A DNA stretch of 64,000 nt from Rahnella victoriana (GCF_004330295.1 NZ_SJOJ01000004.1:186001-250000); one strand, 5' to 3'; positions 26,457-36,819 are shown, counted from the stretch's first letter. The notes: generated by a model from the sequence alone, not told the origin. Program-made: numbers and translations.

Positions 26457-27873
26457 TGTTTTCTCCTTCGAATTCCCGGATATCGGTCAGATGACCGGAA
26501 ATCGCCGCAGCAGCTACCATTGCCGGGCTCATCAGATGGGTACGCGCGCCCGCGCCCTGACGGCCTTCGAAATTACGGTTGGTGCTGGAAGCACAGCGGT
26601 CGCCCGGCGAAAGCACATCATCGTTCATTGCCAGACACATCGAACAACCCGACTGACGCCATTCAAAACCGGCGCGGGTGAAGATCTCCGCCAGACCTTC
26701 CTGCTCGGCCTGCGCGCGAACCTGACTGGAACCTGGTACGATCATCGCACGAACGGTGGGCGCGACGTTTTTTCCGCGAACCACTTCGGCGGCGGCACGT
26801 AAATCCTCGATGCGCGCGTTAGTGCAGGATCCGATGAAGGCATGACTGATGCTGATGCTGTTCAGCGGCTGACCGGCGCGCAGTCCCATGTATTGCAACG
26901 CACGCTGTAAATCTTTGCGGCGCGAGGCATCGGATTCTGCCCGCGGATCCGGCACCAGGCCGCTGATCGCCAGCGCCTGATCCGGACTTGTTCCCCAGCT
27001 CACCATCGGCGCGATTTCCGCGGCGCTCAGTTCAACTTCGCGGTCGAAAACGGCGTCCGCATCGCTGTGCAACTCACGCCAGACATTCACCGCCGCCGCC
27101 CATTGCGGGCCTTTCGGTGCACGTGGTTTGTCTTTCAGGTAATCAAAGACTTTGTCGTCAGGAGCCATAAATGCACCGCGGGCACCGGCTTCAACGGCCA
27201 TATTACACATCGTCATACGGCCTTCCACGCTCAGCGCGTCGATGCCTTCTCCGCAGAATTCAATGGCGTAACCGGTGGCTCCTGCCGCCCCGATTTTTGC
27301 CACCAGCGCCATCACCACGTCTTTGGCTGTCATGCCTCTGGCGAGCGTACCGTTAACCGTCACCCGCAGAGTTTTCAGGCGTTTGTAGACCAGCGTCTGG
27401 GTCGCCAGAAGATGTTCAATTTCTGAGGTACCGATACCAAACCCGAATGCGCCTAATGCGCCGTAAGTGGTGGTGTGGCTGTCGCCGGCGGCAATCACCA
27501 TCCCCGGCAAAATAAAGCCCTGTTCGGGGGCGACAACGTGCTCAATACCCTGACGGCTGTCGAGAATATCGAACAACTCAATGCCAAATTCTTCGCAGTT
27601 TTCTGCCAGATAGGACACCTGCCGTGCGCCACCGGCGTCCGGCATCTGACGGGTACGTAAGGGGGCCGTCGGGTTGACGTGATCGACCACCGCCAGCGAC
27701 GTTTCCGGACGCCATACGCGGCGGCCTGCTTCACGCAATCCGCTGAAGGCCTGCGGGCTGGTATATTCGTTAATCACCTGCCGGTCGATGTACAACAACA
27801 CGTGTCCTTTATCGTCGAGCGTACGCACGGTGTGGCTGTCGATATGTTTTTCGTATAGCGTTCTTGGCTTCAT
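26443..27873 (-). CDS. leuC: 3-isopropylmalate dehydratase large subunit-like (LeuC type)
   Basis: A 476-residue iron-sulfur large subunit. The 4Fe-4S ligands are expected at Cys350 (IGSCTN), Cys410 and Cys413 (SGCSMCLAMN). Other aconitase-family words are TLYEKHIDSHTV, AGDSHTTTYGALGAFGFGIG and NRNFEGRQG. The length is that of LeuC (466). No leuA or leuB accompanies it. The neighbours are a LysR regulator and, divergently, a haloacetate dehalogenase-like hydrolase. Function is either leucine synthesis by a paralogue or handling of citramalate/dimethylmalate-type acids; I cannot decide between them. Confidence 0.88.
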   Translation of the reverse strand: MKPRTLYEKHIDSHTVRTLDDKGHVLLYIDRQVINEYTSPQAFSGLREAGRRVWRPETSLAVVDHVNPTAPLRTRQMPDAGGARQVSYLAENCEEFGIELFDILDSRQGIEHVVAPEQGFILPGMVIAAGDSHTTTYGALGAFGFGIGTSEIEHLLATQTLVYKRLKTLRVTVNGTLARGMTAKDVVMALVAKIGAAGATGYAIEFCGEGIDALSVEGRMTMCNMAVEAGARGAFMAPDDKVFDYLKDKPRAPKGPQWAAAVNVWRELHSDADAVFDREVELSAAEIAPMVSWGTSPDQALAISGLVPDPRAESDASRRKDLQRALQYMGLRAGQPLNSISISHAFIGSCTNARIEDLRAAAEVVRGKNVAPTVRAMIVPGSSQVRAQAEQEGLAEIFTRAGFEWRQSGCSMCLAMNDDVLSPGDRCASSTNRNFEGRQGAGARTHLMSPAMVAAAAISGHLTDIREFEGENNAVF

Positions 27874-28043
27874 TGCATTGCCCTGATAAACGAAGTGGAT
27901 AACGTCAGCGTCGCAAACTCGCGCGTATCGGGCAAAGGGCTGAGTGTGGAGCGTTAAAACACGATCCGTGAAGCGGCAATCTCCACTTGCGGCCTTGTTG
28001 CCGGTTCATCAGCGACTAAGATGGGTAAAAAAGGAGAAGACCC

Positions 28044-28919
28044 ATGTTTGAACATTTTACCCAAAGCAGGATGTCCGTTAACGGCACCGAAATTGCCTGT
28101 CGCATTGCCGGGCAGGGCGAACCGTTGTTATTGCTGCACGGGCACCCGCAGACTCAGGCGATCTGGCATAAAGTCGCACCTTATCTGACGTCTCAGTTCA
28201 CCGTCGTACTTGCCGATTTACGCGGCTATGGCGACAGCGGTAAACCGGAGCCTGATGCGGAGCATCTGCGCTACAGCAAGCGCGAAATGGCACAGGACCA
28301 GTTTGAGCTGATGGCAGCGCTGGGCTTTCATCAGTTCAGCGTGGTGGCTCACGATCGCGGTGCCCGTGTGGCGCACCGGCTGGCGCTGGATCATCCGCAG
28401 GCGGTGAAGCGGTTGGTGCTGATGGATATCGCGCCGACGCTTTCCATGTATCGCCAGACGACGGAAACCTTTGCCCGCGCTTACTGGCACTGGTTTTTCC
28501 TGATCCGCCCGGCACCGCTGCCGGAAGCATTAATCATGGGCGACGCCGACCTCTATCTGCGCAGCGTAATGGGCAGCCGCAGCGCGGGTATGCAACCTTT
28601 CACCGAAGAAGCTTACGCAGATTATTTGCGTTGTCTGCAACTGGATGGCACGGCACGCGGGATTTGCGAGGACTATCGTGCGTCGGCGGGTATCGACCTG
28701 CAACACGACGAAGTGGATCTGAATGCAGGCCGCAAAGTGAAGTGTCCGCTTTTGGTTCTCTGGGGAGAGCAGGGGACGGTAGGGAAATGTTTTGCGCCGC
28801 TGGCAGAGTGGGAAAAGGTGGCAGAAAACGTGCAGGGAGAGGCGCTGCCTTGCGGGCATTACATTGCCGAAGAACAGCCGGAACTGCTGCTGGAAAAAGT
28901 CCTGCCATTTTTACGTTAA
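28044..28919 (+). CDS. Alpha/beta hydrolase, fluoroacetate/haloacetate dehalogenase-like
   Basis: A 291-residue alpha/beta hydrolase. The nucleophile is an aspartate, not serine: Asp104 in VVAHDRGARVAHR. The pattern of fluoroacetate dehalogenases is complete, with Arg105 and Arg108 for the carboxylate, His149-Trp150 (YWHWFF) plus Tyr211 (EDYRAS) for the halide, acid Asp128 (LMDIAP) and base His272 (PCGHY). The spacings agree with the Rhodopseudomonas enzyme as I recall it. The oxyanion motif is LLLHGHPQT. The predicted reaction is hydrolysis of a haloacetate to glycolate; the natural substrate is unproven. GGAG precedes the ATG. Confidence 0.88.
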   Translation: MFEHFTQSRMSVNGTEIACRIAGQGEPLLLLHGHPQTQAIWHKVAPYLTSQFTVVLADLRGYGDSGKPEPDAEHLRYSKREMAQDQFELMAALGFHQFSVVAHDRGARVAHRLALDHPQAVKRLVLMDIAPTLSMYRQTTETFARAYWHWFFLIRPAPLPEALIMGDADLYLRSVMGSRSAGMQPFTEEAYADYLRCLQLDGTARGICEDYRASAGIDLQHDEVDLNAGRKVKCPLLVLWGEQGTVGKCFAPLAEWEKVAENVQGEALPCGHYIAEEQPELLLEKVLPFLR

Positions 28920-28943
28920 GCGCACGTTTCCGTTTCCGGACAT

Positions 28944-28971
28944 AAAAAACCCGCATTACGCGGGTTTTTTT
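28944..28971. terminator. Rho-independent terminator, bidirectional
   Basis: Stem ACCCGC/GCGGGT around ATTAC, with an A run before and a T run after it. It serves the hydrolase gene and the convergent betT gene. Confidence 0.9.
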
Positions 28972-29000
28972 GTGAGGCGGTTGTGTTAAGGCTCAGGTGA

Positions 29001-31055
29001 TCAGGCCGGTTGTTCCGGGAAGGTGAGGGTGTTGCCCGGCGCTTCGCGGTTGATGTGCAGGAAGTTCAGATGACGTTCGTACTGATCCAGAATGTCGTTG
29101 ATCACCTGATGTTTGGTGAAGTCCATCAGGTCATTGCCCTGCGTGCCTTCCAGCAGGAAGGTTTCCAGACGGTAATAATGTGATTTACCGGCGCGTGCGC
29201 GATAGGTAAAGGCAGGCACCGCATAGCGCACCGGCCAGATCTGATAGACAAAGTTCTGCTCTTCACCCAGCGCGACCTGCAATTCCAGCGGCCCGATTTT
29301 TTCGTCGTCCTGCGGTTCGTGCCCGGTAAAGGTCACTTTGGCACCGCGCAGTTCCAGTTCCTGCGCCACTTCCTGCATCGCCGGGCGGCATACCGTATCC
29401 ATCATTTTTTGCGTATGGCGCGTGCCGGGGTAATTCATCACCCGCGACAGACGCTGTTTCCAGTTCAGGGCCGCATCGCTGGTCGCAGGCAGCGGAGCCA
29501 GTGACTGCTGGGTGCTGGCGCGACGATAATCTTCCAGACGCAGTGATTTATACAATCCGGCCATGATGAAGAAAATCACAAAGCTGAACGGCAGTCCCAT
29601 GATCACCGTGGTGTTTTGCAGCGCCGACACGCCGTCAGTCATCAGCATACCCAGCGTCAGCACGCCGATGGTGACAGACCAGAAAATCCGCAGCCAGTTT
29701 GGCGCATCGTTATTAATGTCCGCGAGTTTTGAGGTGAAGTTCCCCAGCACCAGCGAGCCGGAATCCGCCGACGTGACATAAAACAGCAGGCCGGTAATGG
29801 TGGCAACGGAAGCACTCAGCGTAAAGCCGGGATACTGCGCCAGCAGGCTGTACACGCCACGCTCAGGGTGCGAAATCACTTCGTTGGCGAAATCCAGATT
29901 GCCATGCAAGATCTGATACAGCGCGCTGTTACCGAAAATCGACAGCCACAGCAGGGTGAAGACAAACGGGATAATCAGCGTGCCGAGCACGAACTGACGG
30001 ATGGTGCGCCCGCGCGAAATACGCGCCAGGAACAGGCCGACAAACGGCGACCACGCCACCCACCACGCCCAGAAGAACAGGGTCCAGCTGTTCATCCATT
30101 CCGTCGGGCGGTCAAAGGCGAAGGTGTTGAGCGTCATGCCCATAAAGCGGTTGATGTAATCCCCGATGTTGAGCACCAGCGCATTGAGCAGGAATTCGGT
30201 ATTGCCGAAGAACAGCAGGAACAGGATCAGCCCCAGCGCCAGCAGCACATTGAGTTCCGACAAAATACGGATGCCTTTATTGACGCCGGACGTGACCGAC
30301 ACCGTCGCCATGATCACCGAAAGCAGGATCAGCGCGGCCTGCACCGTCAGGTTTTCCGGAATATGGAACAGCACTTTCAGGCCGTAATTGAGCTGAACCA
30401 CGCCGATGCCGAGCGTGGTGGCGATGCCAAAAATAGTCCCGACCACGGCAGCGATATCCACGCTGTGGCCGATAGGGCCGTTAATGCGTTTGCCGAAAAT
30501 CGGATACAGCGCCGAACGGATGGTCAGCGGCAGGTTGTAGCGGTAGCTGAAATAGCCCAGCGCGATGCCCATCAGCGCGTACATCGCCCAGCCGGTCAGC
30601 CCGTAGTGGAACAGCGTCCAGGTCATGGCCTGCCGCGCGGCTTCCAGCGTTTGTCCGTGACCTTCCGGCGGTAACATGTATTGCGTGACCGGTTCCGCGA
30701 CTGAGAAGAACATCAGATCGATGCCGATCCCGGCGGCAAACAGCATCGCCGCCCAGCTCATCATGCTGAATTCGGGTTTGGATTGTTCAGGGCCCAGTTT
30801 GATCGAACCAAAACGTGAACAGGCTATGAACACTACAAACACGATGTACAGCGTGGCAGCCAGCATGTAATACCAGCCGAAGGTGGCGGATACCCAGTTA
30901 AGGGCCAGGCTGATCCATTTTCCCGATAAATCGGTGAAGAAAATGGTCATTAATGTGAAGGCTAAAATCAGCCCGGCGGAGGTGAAGAACACGACCTTGT
31001 TCAGCTGGTCGCGAGGTTTTTCGCTCTGTTTCTCTGTCGTATCGGCAATCGCCAT
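29001..31055 (-). CDS. betT: High-affinity choline transporter BetT (BCCT family)
   Basis: A 684-residue choline:H+ symporter of the inner membrane with twelve spans in the first 520 residues. The family signature is the Trp-rich MNSWTLFFWAWWVAWSPF stretch followed by GLFLARISRGRT. A cytosolic C-terminal domain of about 160 residues, typical of BetT and thought to sense osmotic strength, follows. It is divergent from betI-betB-betA across a BetI-type palindrome, the same layout as in E. coli. Confidence 0.96.
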   Translation of the reverse strand: MAIADTTEKQSEKPRDQLNKVVFFTSAGLILAFTLMTIFFTDLSGKWISLALNWVSATFGWYYMLAATLYIVFVVFIACSRFGSIKLGPEQSKPEFSMMSWAAMLFAAGIGIDLMFFSVAEPVTQYMLPPEGHGQTLEAARQAMTWTLFHYGLTGWAMYALMGIALGYFSYRYNLPLTIRSALYPIFGKRINGPIGHSVDIAAVVGTIFGIATTLGIGVVQLNYGLKVLFHIPENLTVQAALILLSVIMATVSVTSGVNKGIRILSELNVLLALGLILFLLFFGNTEFLLNALVLNIGDYINRFMGMTLNTFAFDRPTEWMNSWTLFFWAWWVAWSPFVGLFLARISRGRTIRQFVLGTLIIPFVFTLLWLSIFGNSALYQILHGNLDFANEVISHPERGVYSLLAQYPGFTLSASVATITGLLFYVTSADSGSLVLGNFTSKLADINNDAPNWLRIFWSVTIGVLTLGMLMTDGVSALQNTTVIMGLPFSFVIFFIMAGLYKSLRLEDYRRASTQQSLAPLPATSDAALNWKQRLSRVMNYPGTRHTQKMMDTVCRPAMQEVAQELELRGAKVTFTGHEPQDDEKIGPLELQVALGEEQNFVYQIWPVRYAVPAFTYRARAGKSHYYRLETFLLEGTQGNDLMDFTKHQVINDILDQYERHLNFLHINREAPGNTLTFPEQPA

Positions 31056-31167
31056 CTTTTCCCCAATCTTGTTAATTAAACGCTATTTTTCAATAAATTG
31101 GCTGTTAATAAAACCAAAAATACATACAAATTACTAACGTATTGGTAATAAAATATATGCATTTTTA

Positions 31168-31181
31168 ATTGAACGTTCAAT
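31168..31181. promoter_or_regulatory. BetI operator, perfect palindrome
   Basis: ATTGAACGTTCAAT is a perfect 14-base palindrome flanked by T and A runs that extend the dyad. It lies between betT and betI, where the TetR-type repressor BetI binds in E. coli, so choline should relieve repression of both units. Confidence 0.75.
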
Positions 31182-31291
31182 CAAAAAAAAGTTAAATAGG
31201 TGACGTCAGAGCGTTAACAAGGTTGTACGAAAGCGTAAAAAAACGGTTTTTTAAGCGCGTTACAACCCGCTCATTTTCAGGAGCCGGCACC

Positions 31292-31891
31292 ATGCCCAAA
31301 GTAGGAATGCAGCCCATCAGACGGCAGCAATTAATTGAGGCAACCCTGGCAGCGGTCAACGAAGTCGGGATGCACGATGCCTCGATTTCGCAGATCGCCC
31401 GCCGTGCAGGCGTTTCCAACGGCATCATCAGTCACTATTTTCGTGACAAGAACGGCCTGCTGGAAGCGACCATGCGTTATTTGCTCAGTCATCTGGGAGA
31501 AGGGGTGCAGTTGCGGTTATCGCAGCTGACGGATACCGCACCGACGGCGCGGCTGCATGCGATTGCAGAGGCTAATTTTGACGACAGTCAGACCAACAGC
31601 GCGGCGATGAAAACCTGGCTGGCCTTCTGGGCAAGCAGTATGCATCACCCGCAGTTGTACCGGCTGCAACAGGTCAACAGCCGCCGGCTCTATTCCAATT
31701 TATGTTCTGAATTCAGACGTTTTCTGCCAAGGGATCAGGCGCGTATTGCGGCGCAAAGTACCGCCGCCTTAATTGATGGTTTGTGGCTGCGTGGCGCACT
31801 GAGCGGTAAAGCGTTCAACCGCGCCGAAGCCATCCACATTACGCATAGCCATATCGAATCACAGATTGCTCAACAGGTTACTGAACAGTAA
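31292..31891 (+). CDS. betI: TetR-family repressor BetI
   Basis: A 199-residue choline-responsive repressor. It begins [19 protein letters not shown] and has the HTH at about residues 25-50 ([20 protein letters not shown], then FRDKNGLL). AGGAG eight bases before the ATG at 31292 decides the start; an in-frame extension upstream lacks such a site. It is the first gene of betIBA, with betB 43 bases downstream. Confidence 0.95.
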   Translation: MPKVGMQPIRRQQLIEATLAAVNEVGMHDASISQIARRAGVSNGIISHYFRDKNGLLEATMRYLLSHLGEGVQLRLSQLTDTAPTARLHAIAEANFDDSQTNSAAMKTWLAFWASSMHHPQLYRLQQVNSRRLYSNLCSEFRRFLPRDQARIAAQSTAALIDGLWLRGALSGKAFNRAEAIHITHSHIESQIAQQVTEQ

Positions 31892-31934
31892 CCGGGCAGA
31901 AAACTTTCAGACCGCACAGACCGAGGAGAGAAGT

Positions 31935-33404
31935 ATGTCCCGCTACGGCAAGCAAAAACTGTATATCAACGGGCGTTTTCAGGACAGCACCGGTGATGAA
32001 ACCTTCGACGCCATCAATCCGGCCAACGGCGAGGTGATCGCCACGGTACCAGCCGCGACCCACGCTGATGTCGATCTGGCGGTGAAAGCGGCACAGAAGG
32101 GCCAGAAAGTCTGGGCCGCGATGACGGCCATGAGCCGCGCCCGTATTCTGCGCCGTGCCGTGGACATTCTGCGCGACCGTAACGACGAACTGGCGGCCAT
32201 TGAAACCGCTGATACCGGCAAACCGCTGTCTGAAACGCTGGCCGTGGATATCGTCACCGGCGCGGATGTGCTGGAGTATTACGCGGGATTAATTCCGGCG
32301 ATTGAAGGCCAGCAAATTCCGCTGCGCGATTCCTCCTTCGTTTACACCCGCCGCGAGCCGCTGGGTGTGGTGGCCGGAATTGGTGCGTGGAACTATCCGG
32401 TTCAGATTGCGCTGTGGAAATCCGCCCCTGCACTGGCGGCCGGTAACGCGATGGTATTCAAACCGAGTGAAAACACCTCGCTGACCGCACTGAAGCTGGC
32501 AGAAATCTACACTGAAGCAGGCGTGCCAGACGGCGTGTTCAGCGTGGTCACCGGCGCGGCCAGCGTCGGACAGGCGTTAACCGATCATCCAGATATCGCC
32601 AAAGTGTCGTTCACCGGCGGTATCAAAACCGGCAAGAAAGTGATGGCCAGCGCGTCAGCATCGACGCTGAAAGAAGTGACCATGGAACTGGGCGGTAAAT
32701 CACCGCTGATTATTTTTGATGATGCCGATCTCGATAAAGCCGCCGACATCGCCATGATGGCGAATTTCTACAGCTCGGGTCAGGTGTGCACCAACGGCAC
32801 GCGGGTGTTCGTGCCAAAAGCCCTGCATAAAGCGTTCGAGGCCAAAGTGCTGGAGCGGGTAAAACGCATCCGCATGGGCGATCCGACAGATGAAAACGTC
32901 AACTTCGGCCCGCTGGTCAGCTTCGCGCACATGGAATCCGTGCTGCGTTATATCGACAGTGGCAAGCGTGAAAGCGCGACACTGCTGACCGGCGGCGAAC
33001 GTGTCACCACCGGCGAATACGCCAAAGGCGCTTATGTCGCGCCGACGGTCTTCACTGATTGTCGCGATGACATGCTGATTGTGCGTGAAGAAATCTTCGG
33101 GCCGGTGATGAGCATCCTGACCTATGAAAGTGAAGAGGAAGTGATCCGCCGCGCCAACGATACCGAATACGGTCTGGCCGCCGGACTGGTGACGCAGGAT
33201 CTCAACCGCGCCCACCGCGCTACCCACAAACTCGAAGCCGGGATTTGCTGGATCAACACCTGGGGCGAATCTGCCGCAGAAATGCCGGTCGGTGGCTACA
33301 AACATTCCGGTGTGGGACGCGAAAACGGCATCACCACCCTTGAGCATTACACCCAAATCAAATCCGTGCAGGTCGAACTGGGCGAATTCAGCTCAGTATT
33401 CTGA
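31935..33404 (+). CDS. betB: Betaine aldehyde dehydrogenase BetB
   Basis: A 489-residue NAD(P)-dependent dehydrogenase that oxidises betaine aldehyde to glycine betaine. The catalytic Glu is in [10 protein letters not shown] and the nucleophile Cys in [13 protein letters not shown] (about residues 280-292). The length equals E. coli BetB (490). The start at 31935 is preceded by GAGGAGAGAAGT. It is the middle gene of the operon. Confidence 0.96.
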   Translation: MSRYGKQKLYINGRFQDSTGDETFDAINPANGEVIATVPAATHADVDLAVKAAQKGQKVWAAMTAMSRARILRRAVDILRDRNDELAAIETADTGKPLSETLAVDIVTGADVLEYYAGLIPAIEGQQIPLRDSSFVYTRREPLGVVAGIGAWNYPVQIALWKSAPALAAGNAMVFKPSENTSLTALKLAEIYTEAGVPDGVFSVVTGAASVGQALTDHPDIAKVSFTGGIKTGKKVMASASASTLKEVTMELGGKSPLIIFDDADLDKAADIAMMANFYSSGQVCTNGTRVFVPKALHKAFEAKVLERVKRIRMGDPTDENVNFGPLVSFAHMESVLRYIDSGKRESATLLTGGERVTTGEYAKGAYVAPTVFTDCRDDMLIVREEIFGPVMSILTYESEEEVIRRANDTEYGLAAGLVTQDLNRAHRATHKLEAGICWINTWGESAAEMPVGGYKHSGVGRENGITTLEHYTQIKSVQVELGEFSSVF

Positions 33405-33427
33405 TCCGCTGCAACAGAGGAGATTCA

Positions 33428-35113
33428 ATGGATTACGATTACATCATCATCGGTGCCGGTTCTGCCGGCAACGTACTCGCCACCCGTCTGACGGAAGACA
33501 GCGACGTGACCGTTTTGCTGCTGGAAGCGGGCGGCCCGGATCATCGTCTGGATTTTCGTACCCAGATGCCTGCCGCGCTGGCTTTCCCGTTACAGGGACG
33601 CCGCTACAACTGGGCGTATGAAACCGATCCGGAACCGCATATGAATAACCGTCGCATGGAATGCGGACGGGGCAAAGGGCTTGGCGGTTCGTCGCTGATC
33701 AACGGGATGTGTTACATCCGGGGTAACGCGATGGATTTCGATAACTGGGCGAAAGCGCCGGGTCTGGAAGACTGGAGCTATCCGGACTGCCTGCCGTATT
33801 TCCGTAAAGCGGAAACCCGCGATATCGGTCCGAATGATTTTCACGGCGGTGACGGGCCGGTCAGCGTGGCGACGCCAAAAAACGGCAATAACCCGCTGTT
33901 TGGCGCGATGATTGAAGCCGGAGTGCAGGCGGGATATCCGCGCACCGATGACCTGAATGGCTATCAGCAGGAAGGCTTCGGCCCGATGGACCGGACGGTG
34001 ACGCCAAAAGGCCGTCGTGCCAGCACGGCCCGGGGGTATCTGGATCAGGCCAAACCGCGTGCCAATCTGACCATTGTGACGCACGCGCTGACCGACAGAA
34101 TTCTGTTCGACGGCAAGCGCGCCGTGGGTGTCAGTTATTTTCATGGTGATGAATACAATGCCAAAACGGCAAAGGCGAAACGCGAAGTGCTGCTGTGCAG
34201 CGGCGCGATTGCCTCTCCGCAAATCCTGCAACGTTCGGGCGTGGGCGCAGCTGAGTTGCTGAACCGACTGGATATCCCGGTCGTGCATGATTTACCGGGC
34301 GTCGGCGAAAATCTTCAGGATCATCTGGAGATGTATTTGCAGTACAGCTGCACACAGCCCGTCTCTTTGTATCCGGCATTGCAGATGCATAATCAACCGG
34401 CGATTGGCGCGGAGTGGTTGTTTAAAGGCACCGGCGTCGGGGCCAGCAATCAGTTTGAAGCAGGCGGATTTATCCGCAGCCGCGAAGAGTTTGCCTGGCC
34501 GAATATTCAGTATCACTTCCTGCCGGTGGCGATCAACTACAACGGCAGTAACGCGGTGAAAGAACACGGTTTTCAGGCGCACGTCGGTTCCATGCGTTCA
34601 CCAAGCCGGGGCCGCGTGCAGGTGAAATCGAAAGATCCGCGCCAGCATCCAAGCATTTTGTTTAATTACATGGCGACGGAGCAGGACTGGCAGGAGTTCC
34701 GCGATGCGATCCGCATTACGCGTGAAATCATGCATCAGCCTGCGCTGGACCCGTACCGTGGCCGCGAAATCAGTCCGGGTGAACATGTGCAGACGGACGA
34801 AGAACTGGACGCGTTTATCCGTGAACATGCGGAAACGGCGTTCCATCCTTCCTGCACCTGCAAGATGGGCACCGACGATATGGCGGTGGTGGACGGGCAG
34901 GGTCGGGTTCACGGTATGCAAGCGCTGCGCGTGGTCGATGCGTCGATCATGCCGCAGATCATTACCGGCAACCTGAACGCCACGACGATCATGATTGCGG
35001 AGAAGATCGCGGATAAAATCCGTGACCGTCAGCCGTTGCCGCGCAGTACCGCAGAGTATTACACCGCAGGCGATGCACCGGTTCGCACGCAACCGATGAA
35101 AAAAACGGCCTGA
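33428..35113 (+). CDS. betA: Choline dehydrogenase BetA
   Basis: A 561-residue GMC-family flavoprotein that oxidises choline to betaine aldehyde, membrane-associated. The FAD motif is [16 protein letters not shown] near the N-terminus. The GMC signature appears in [20 protein letters not shown], and the C-terminal active-site histidine region is [11 protein letters not shown] and [13 protein letters not shown]. It is the last gene of betIBA and is followed by a strong terminator. Confidence 0.96.
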   Translation: MDYDYIIIGAGSAGNVLATRLTEDSDVTVLLLEAGGPDHRLDFRTQMPAALAFPLQGRRYNWAYETDPEPHMNNRRMECGRGKGLGGSSLINGMCYIRGNAMDFDNWAKAPGLEDWSYPDCLPYFRKAETRDIGPNDFHGGDGPVSVATPKNGNNPLFGAMIEAGVQAGYPRTDDLNGYQQEGFGPMDRTVTPKGRRASTARGYLDQAKPRANLTIVTHALTDRILFDGKRAVGVSYFHGDEYNAKTAKAKREVLLCSGAIASPQILQRSGVGAAELLNRLDIPVVHDLPGVGENLQDHLEMYLQYSCTQPVSLYPALQMHNQPAIGAEWLFKGTGVGASNQFEAGGFIRSREEFAWPNIQYHFLPVAINYNGSNAVKEHGFQAHVGSMRSPSRGRVQVKSKDPRQHPSILFNYMATEQDWQEFRDAIRITREIMHQPALDPYRGREISPGEHVQTDEELDAFIREHAETAFHPSCTCKMGTDDMAVVDGQGRVHGMQALRVVDASIMPQIITGNLNATTIMIAEKIADKIRDRQPLPRSTAEYYTAGDAPVRTQPMKKTA

Positions 35114-35138
35114 TAAATTGGCTGTAAAATCTGTGTTA

Positions 35139-35172
35139 AAAAGAGATATTCTCAGGAATATCTCTTTTTTTT
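35139..35172 (+). terminator. Rho-independent terminator of betIBA
   Basis: Long stem AAAGAGATATT/AATATCTCTTT with a short loop, followed by a run of T. It ends the bet operon before elaA. Confidence 0.9.
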
Positions 35173-35202
35173 GGCTTTCAGAAACAGACAGGGCATTAAT
35201 TC

Positions 35203-35661
35203 ATGACGGGATCAACATCGCTTCACTGGCAGGATTATCATCACAGCGAACTGAACGCGGCACAGCTTTACGCCATTCTGGCACTGCGCAGCGAAGTGTT
35301 TGTGGTGGAGCAAACCTGTGTTTATCAGGATATCGACGGGCAGGATCTGGCCGGTGAAAACCGCCATATCGTCGCCTGGCTGGACGGCAAGATTGCCGCC
35401 TACGCGCGTATTCTGCGCTTCGAAGAGGATGTGGCTATCGGGCGGGTGATTGTTGCCCCTTCCGCCCGTGGTCTGAAACTAGGCTATCAGCTGATGGAAC
35501 AGGCGCTGATCGCCTGCCAGAAGCACTGGCCGGGCGTGCGCGTCGCCATTTCCGCCCAGGCGCATTTGCAGGGGTTCTACGGCAGACTGGGATTTGTCGC
35601 GTATACCGAGATTTATGATGAAGATGGAATTGCGCATGTGGGGATGGAGTTGAATTCCTGA
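35203..35661 (+). CDS. elaA: GNAT-family acetyltransferase ElaA
   Basis: A 152-residue acetyltransferase close to E. coli ElaA. Shared words are WQDYHHSELNAAQLYA, VFVVEQTCVYQDIDGQDL, YARILRF, IGRVIV and AQAHLQGFYGRLGF. The acceptor is unknown. ATG at 35203. It stands alone between the bet terminator and a long repeat element. Confidence 0.92.
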   Translation: MTGSTSLHWQDYHHSELNAAQLYAILALRSEVFVVEQTCVYQDIDGQDLAGENRHIVAWLDGKIAAYARILRFEEDVAIGRVIVAPSARGLKLGYQLMEQALIACQKHWPGVRVAISAQAHLQGFYGRLGFVAYTEIYDEDGIAHVGMELNS

Positions 35662-35697
35662 TATTGGGCGAAGCGCAAGCTTCAGCATTGTTTTGTC

Positions 35698-35863
35698 ATT
35701 AATACCCCACCCCAACCCTCCCCTTCGCAGGGGAGGGAGCCGATCGAGCCTTTCGCATGGGATATCGCCGATCGGGTTTTACTCATCTTCCTTCGCATAG
35801 GATATAACCGATCGGGTTTTACTCCTCCCCCTGCGAAGGGGGAGGCGGGGAGGGGGTATTAAT
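35698..35863. repeat. Composite C-rich palindromic element (family A), 166 bp
   Basis: The element is bounded by ATTAATACCCC and its inverse GGGGTATTAAT. The left unit has CCCTCCCCT-TCGC-AGGGGAGGG and the right unit CTCCCCCT-GCGA-AGGGGGAG. Between them are degenerate copies in which CCGATCGGGTTTTACTC occurs twice (about 35772 and 35810). The core therefore seems to have been duplicated and then decayed. It lies between elaA and a convergent LysR gene. Confidence 0.8.
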
Positions 35864-35886
35864 GGCAACTCAGAAGACGGATATGT

Positions 35887-36819
35887 TTACCTTTCCCAGT
35901 ACGCCGGACTCCCAAATTTCTCCAGCAGAAAATCAATCACCGCCCGTACTTTGATCGAAGGACGGCGGCTGTTCGGGTACAGCGCTGAAATGGTTTGCGG
36001 CTCCGGCGAGGTCGATACCTGATAGCCTTCCAGCACACTGACCAGCCGTCCGTCGCGTAAGGCGTCGCCAATCAGCCAGGTTGGGAAGACCACCAGCCCC
36101 ATGCCGTCGGTGGCCGCCTGTGTCAGGCTTTCCGCATTATTGCTGGTCAGCACGCCACGCAGGTTCATCGAGTGCCACTCCTGGTCCGGTTGACGGAAAT
36201 ACCAGCGCTGCGAACCGGCGAAGCCTTTGAACACCAGACAGCTGTGATGCAGCAAATCCTCGGGCGTTTCCGGGGTGCCGTTGCGCGCAAGGTAAGCGGG
36301 GCTGGCGGCAAGACGGAAAGTCTGATGGCCAAGCGTACGCGCCTGAAGGGTGGAATCGGCCATCACGCCGATGCGGATCAGCATATCAACGCTGTCCTGT
36401 AACGGGTCGATAAAATCATCGGTCTGCATCAGTTCAATATTGAGGCGCGGATACCGGGCGCTGAGTTCATGCAGCCAGGGGGCGAGATGGCGCTGGCCGA
36501 AAACCACCGGCGCATTGATACGCACCAGTCCGCCGGGTTCGCTGTCCTGTTCCTGTAAATCCAGTTCCGCCAGATCAAGCTGTGCCAGAACCTGCCGGGC
36601 GTGATCGGCCAGCAGCTTACCTGATTCTGTCGGGCTGACTGCCCGTGTATTGCGGTACAGCAATTGCGTCTGTAAAGCCTGCTCCAGCTGGGAAATCACC
36701 CGCGAGATCGTGGAAGGTGACATCGCTTCCTTTCGCGCCACTTCTGAGAAATTCCCCTGATCCAGGACGGCGACGTACAGACGCAGGGACTGAATAGTGA
36801 TCTGATTGAAACCTTTCAT
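35887..36819 (-). CDS. LysR-family transcriptional regulator
   Basis: A 310-residue LysR protein with HTH at about residues 10-68 (LRLYVAVLDQGNFSEVARKE, SPSTISRVISQLEQAL) and a substrate-binding domain from about 92. The ATG at 36819 has AGGA upstream. A much longer frame extends further but lacks a start with a ribosome site. It is divergent, 97 bases away, from two YdcZ-type membrane genes, its likely targets. Confidence 0.88.
   Translation of the reverse strand: MKGFNQITIQSLRLYVAVLDQGNFSEVARKEAMSPSTISRVISQLEQALQTQLLYRNTRAVSPTESGKLLADHARQVLAQLDLAELDLQEQDSEPGGLVRINAPVVFGQRHLAPWLHELSARYPRLNIELMQTDDFIDPLQDSVDMLIRIGVMADSTLQARTLGHQTFRLAASPAYLARNGTPETPEDLLHHSCLVFKGFAGSQRWYFRQPDQEWHSMNLRGVLTSNNAESLTQAATDGMGLVVFPTWLIGDALRDGRLVSVLEGYQVSTSPEPQTISALYPNSRRPSIKVRAVIDFLLEKFGSPAYWER

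Noticed and set aside
29868-30674. Plus-strand frame of 268 codons inside betT
   Set aside because: Antisense to a clear BetT gene, with low-complexity Arg/Gln/His composition. A codon-usage shadow.
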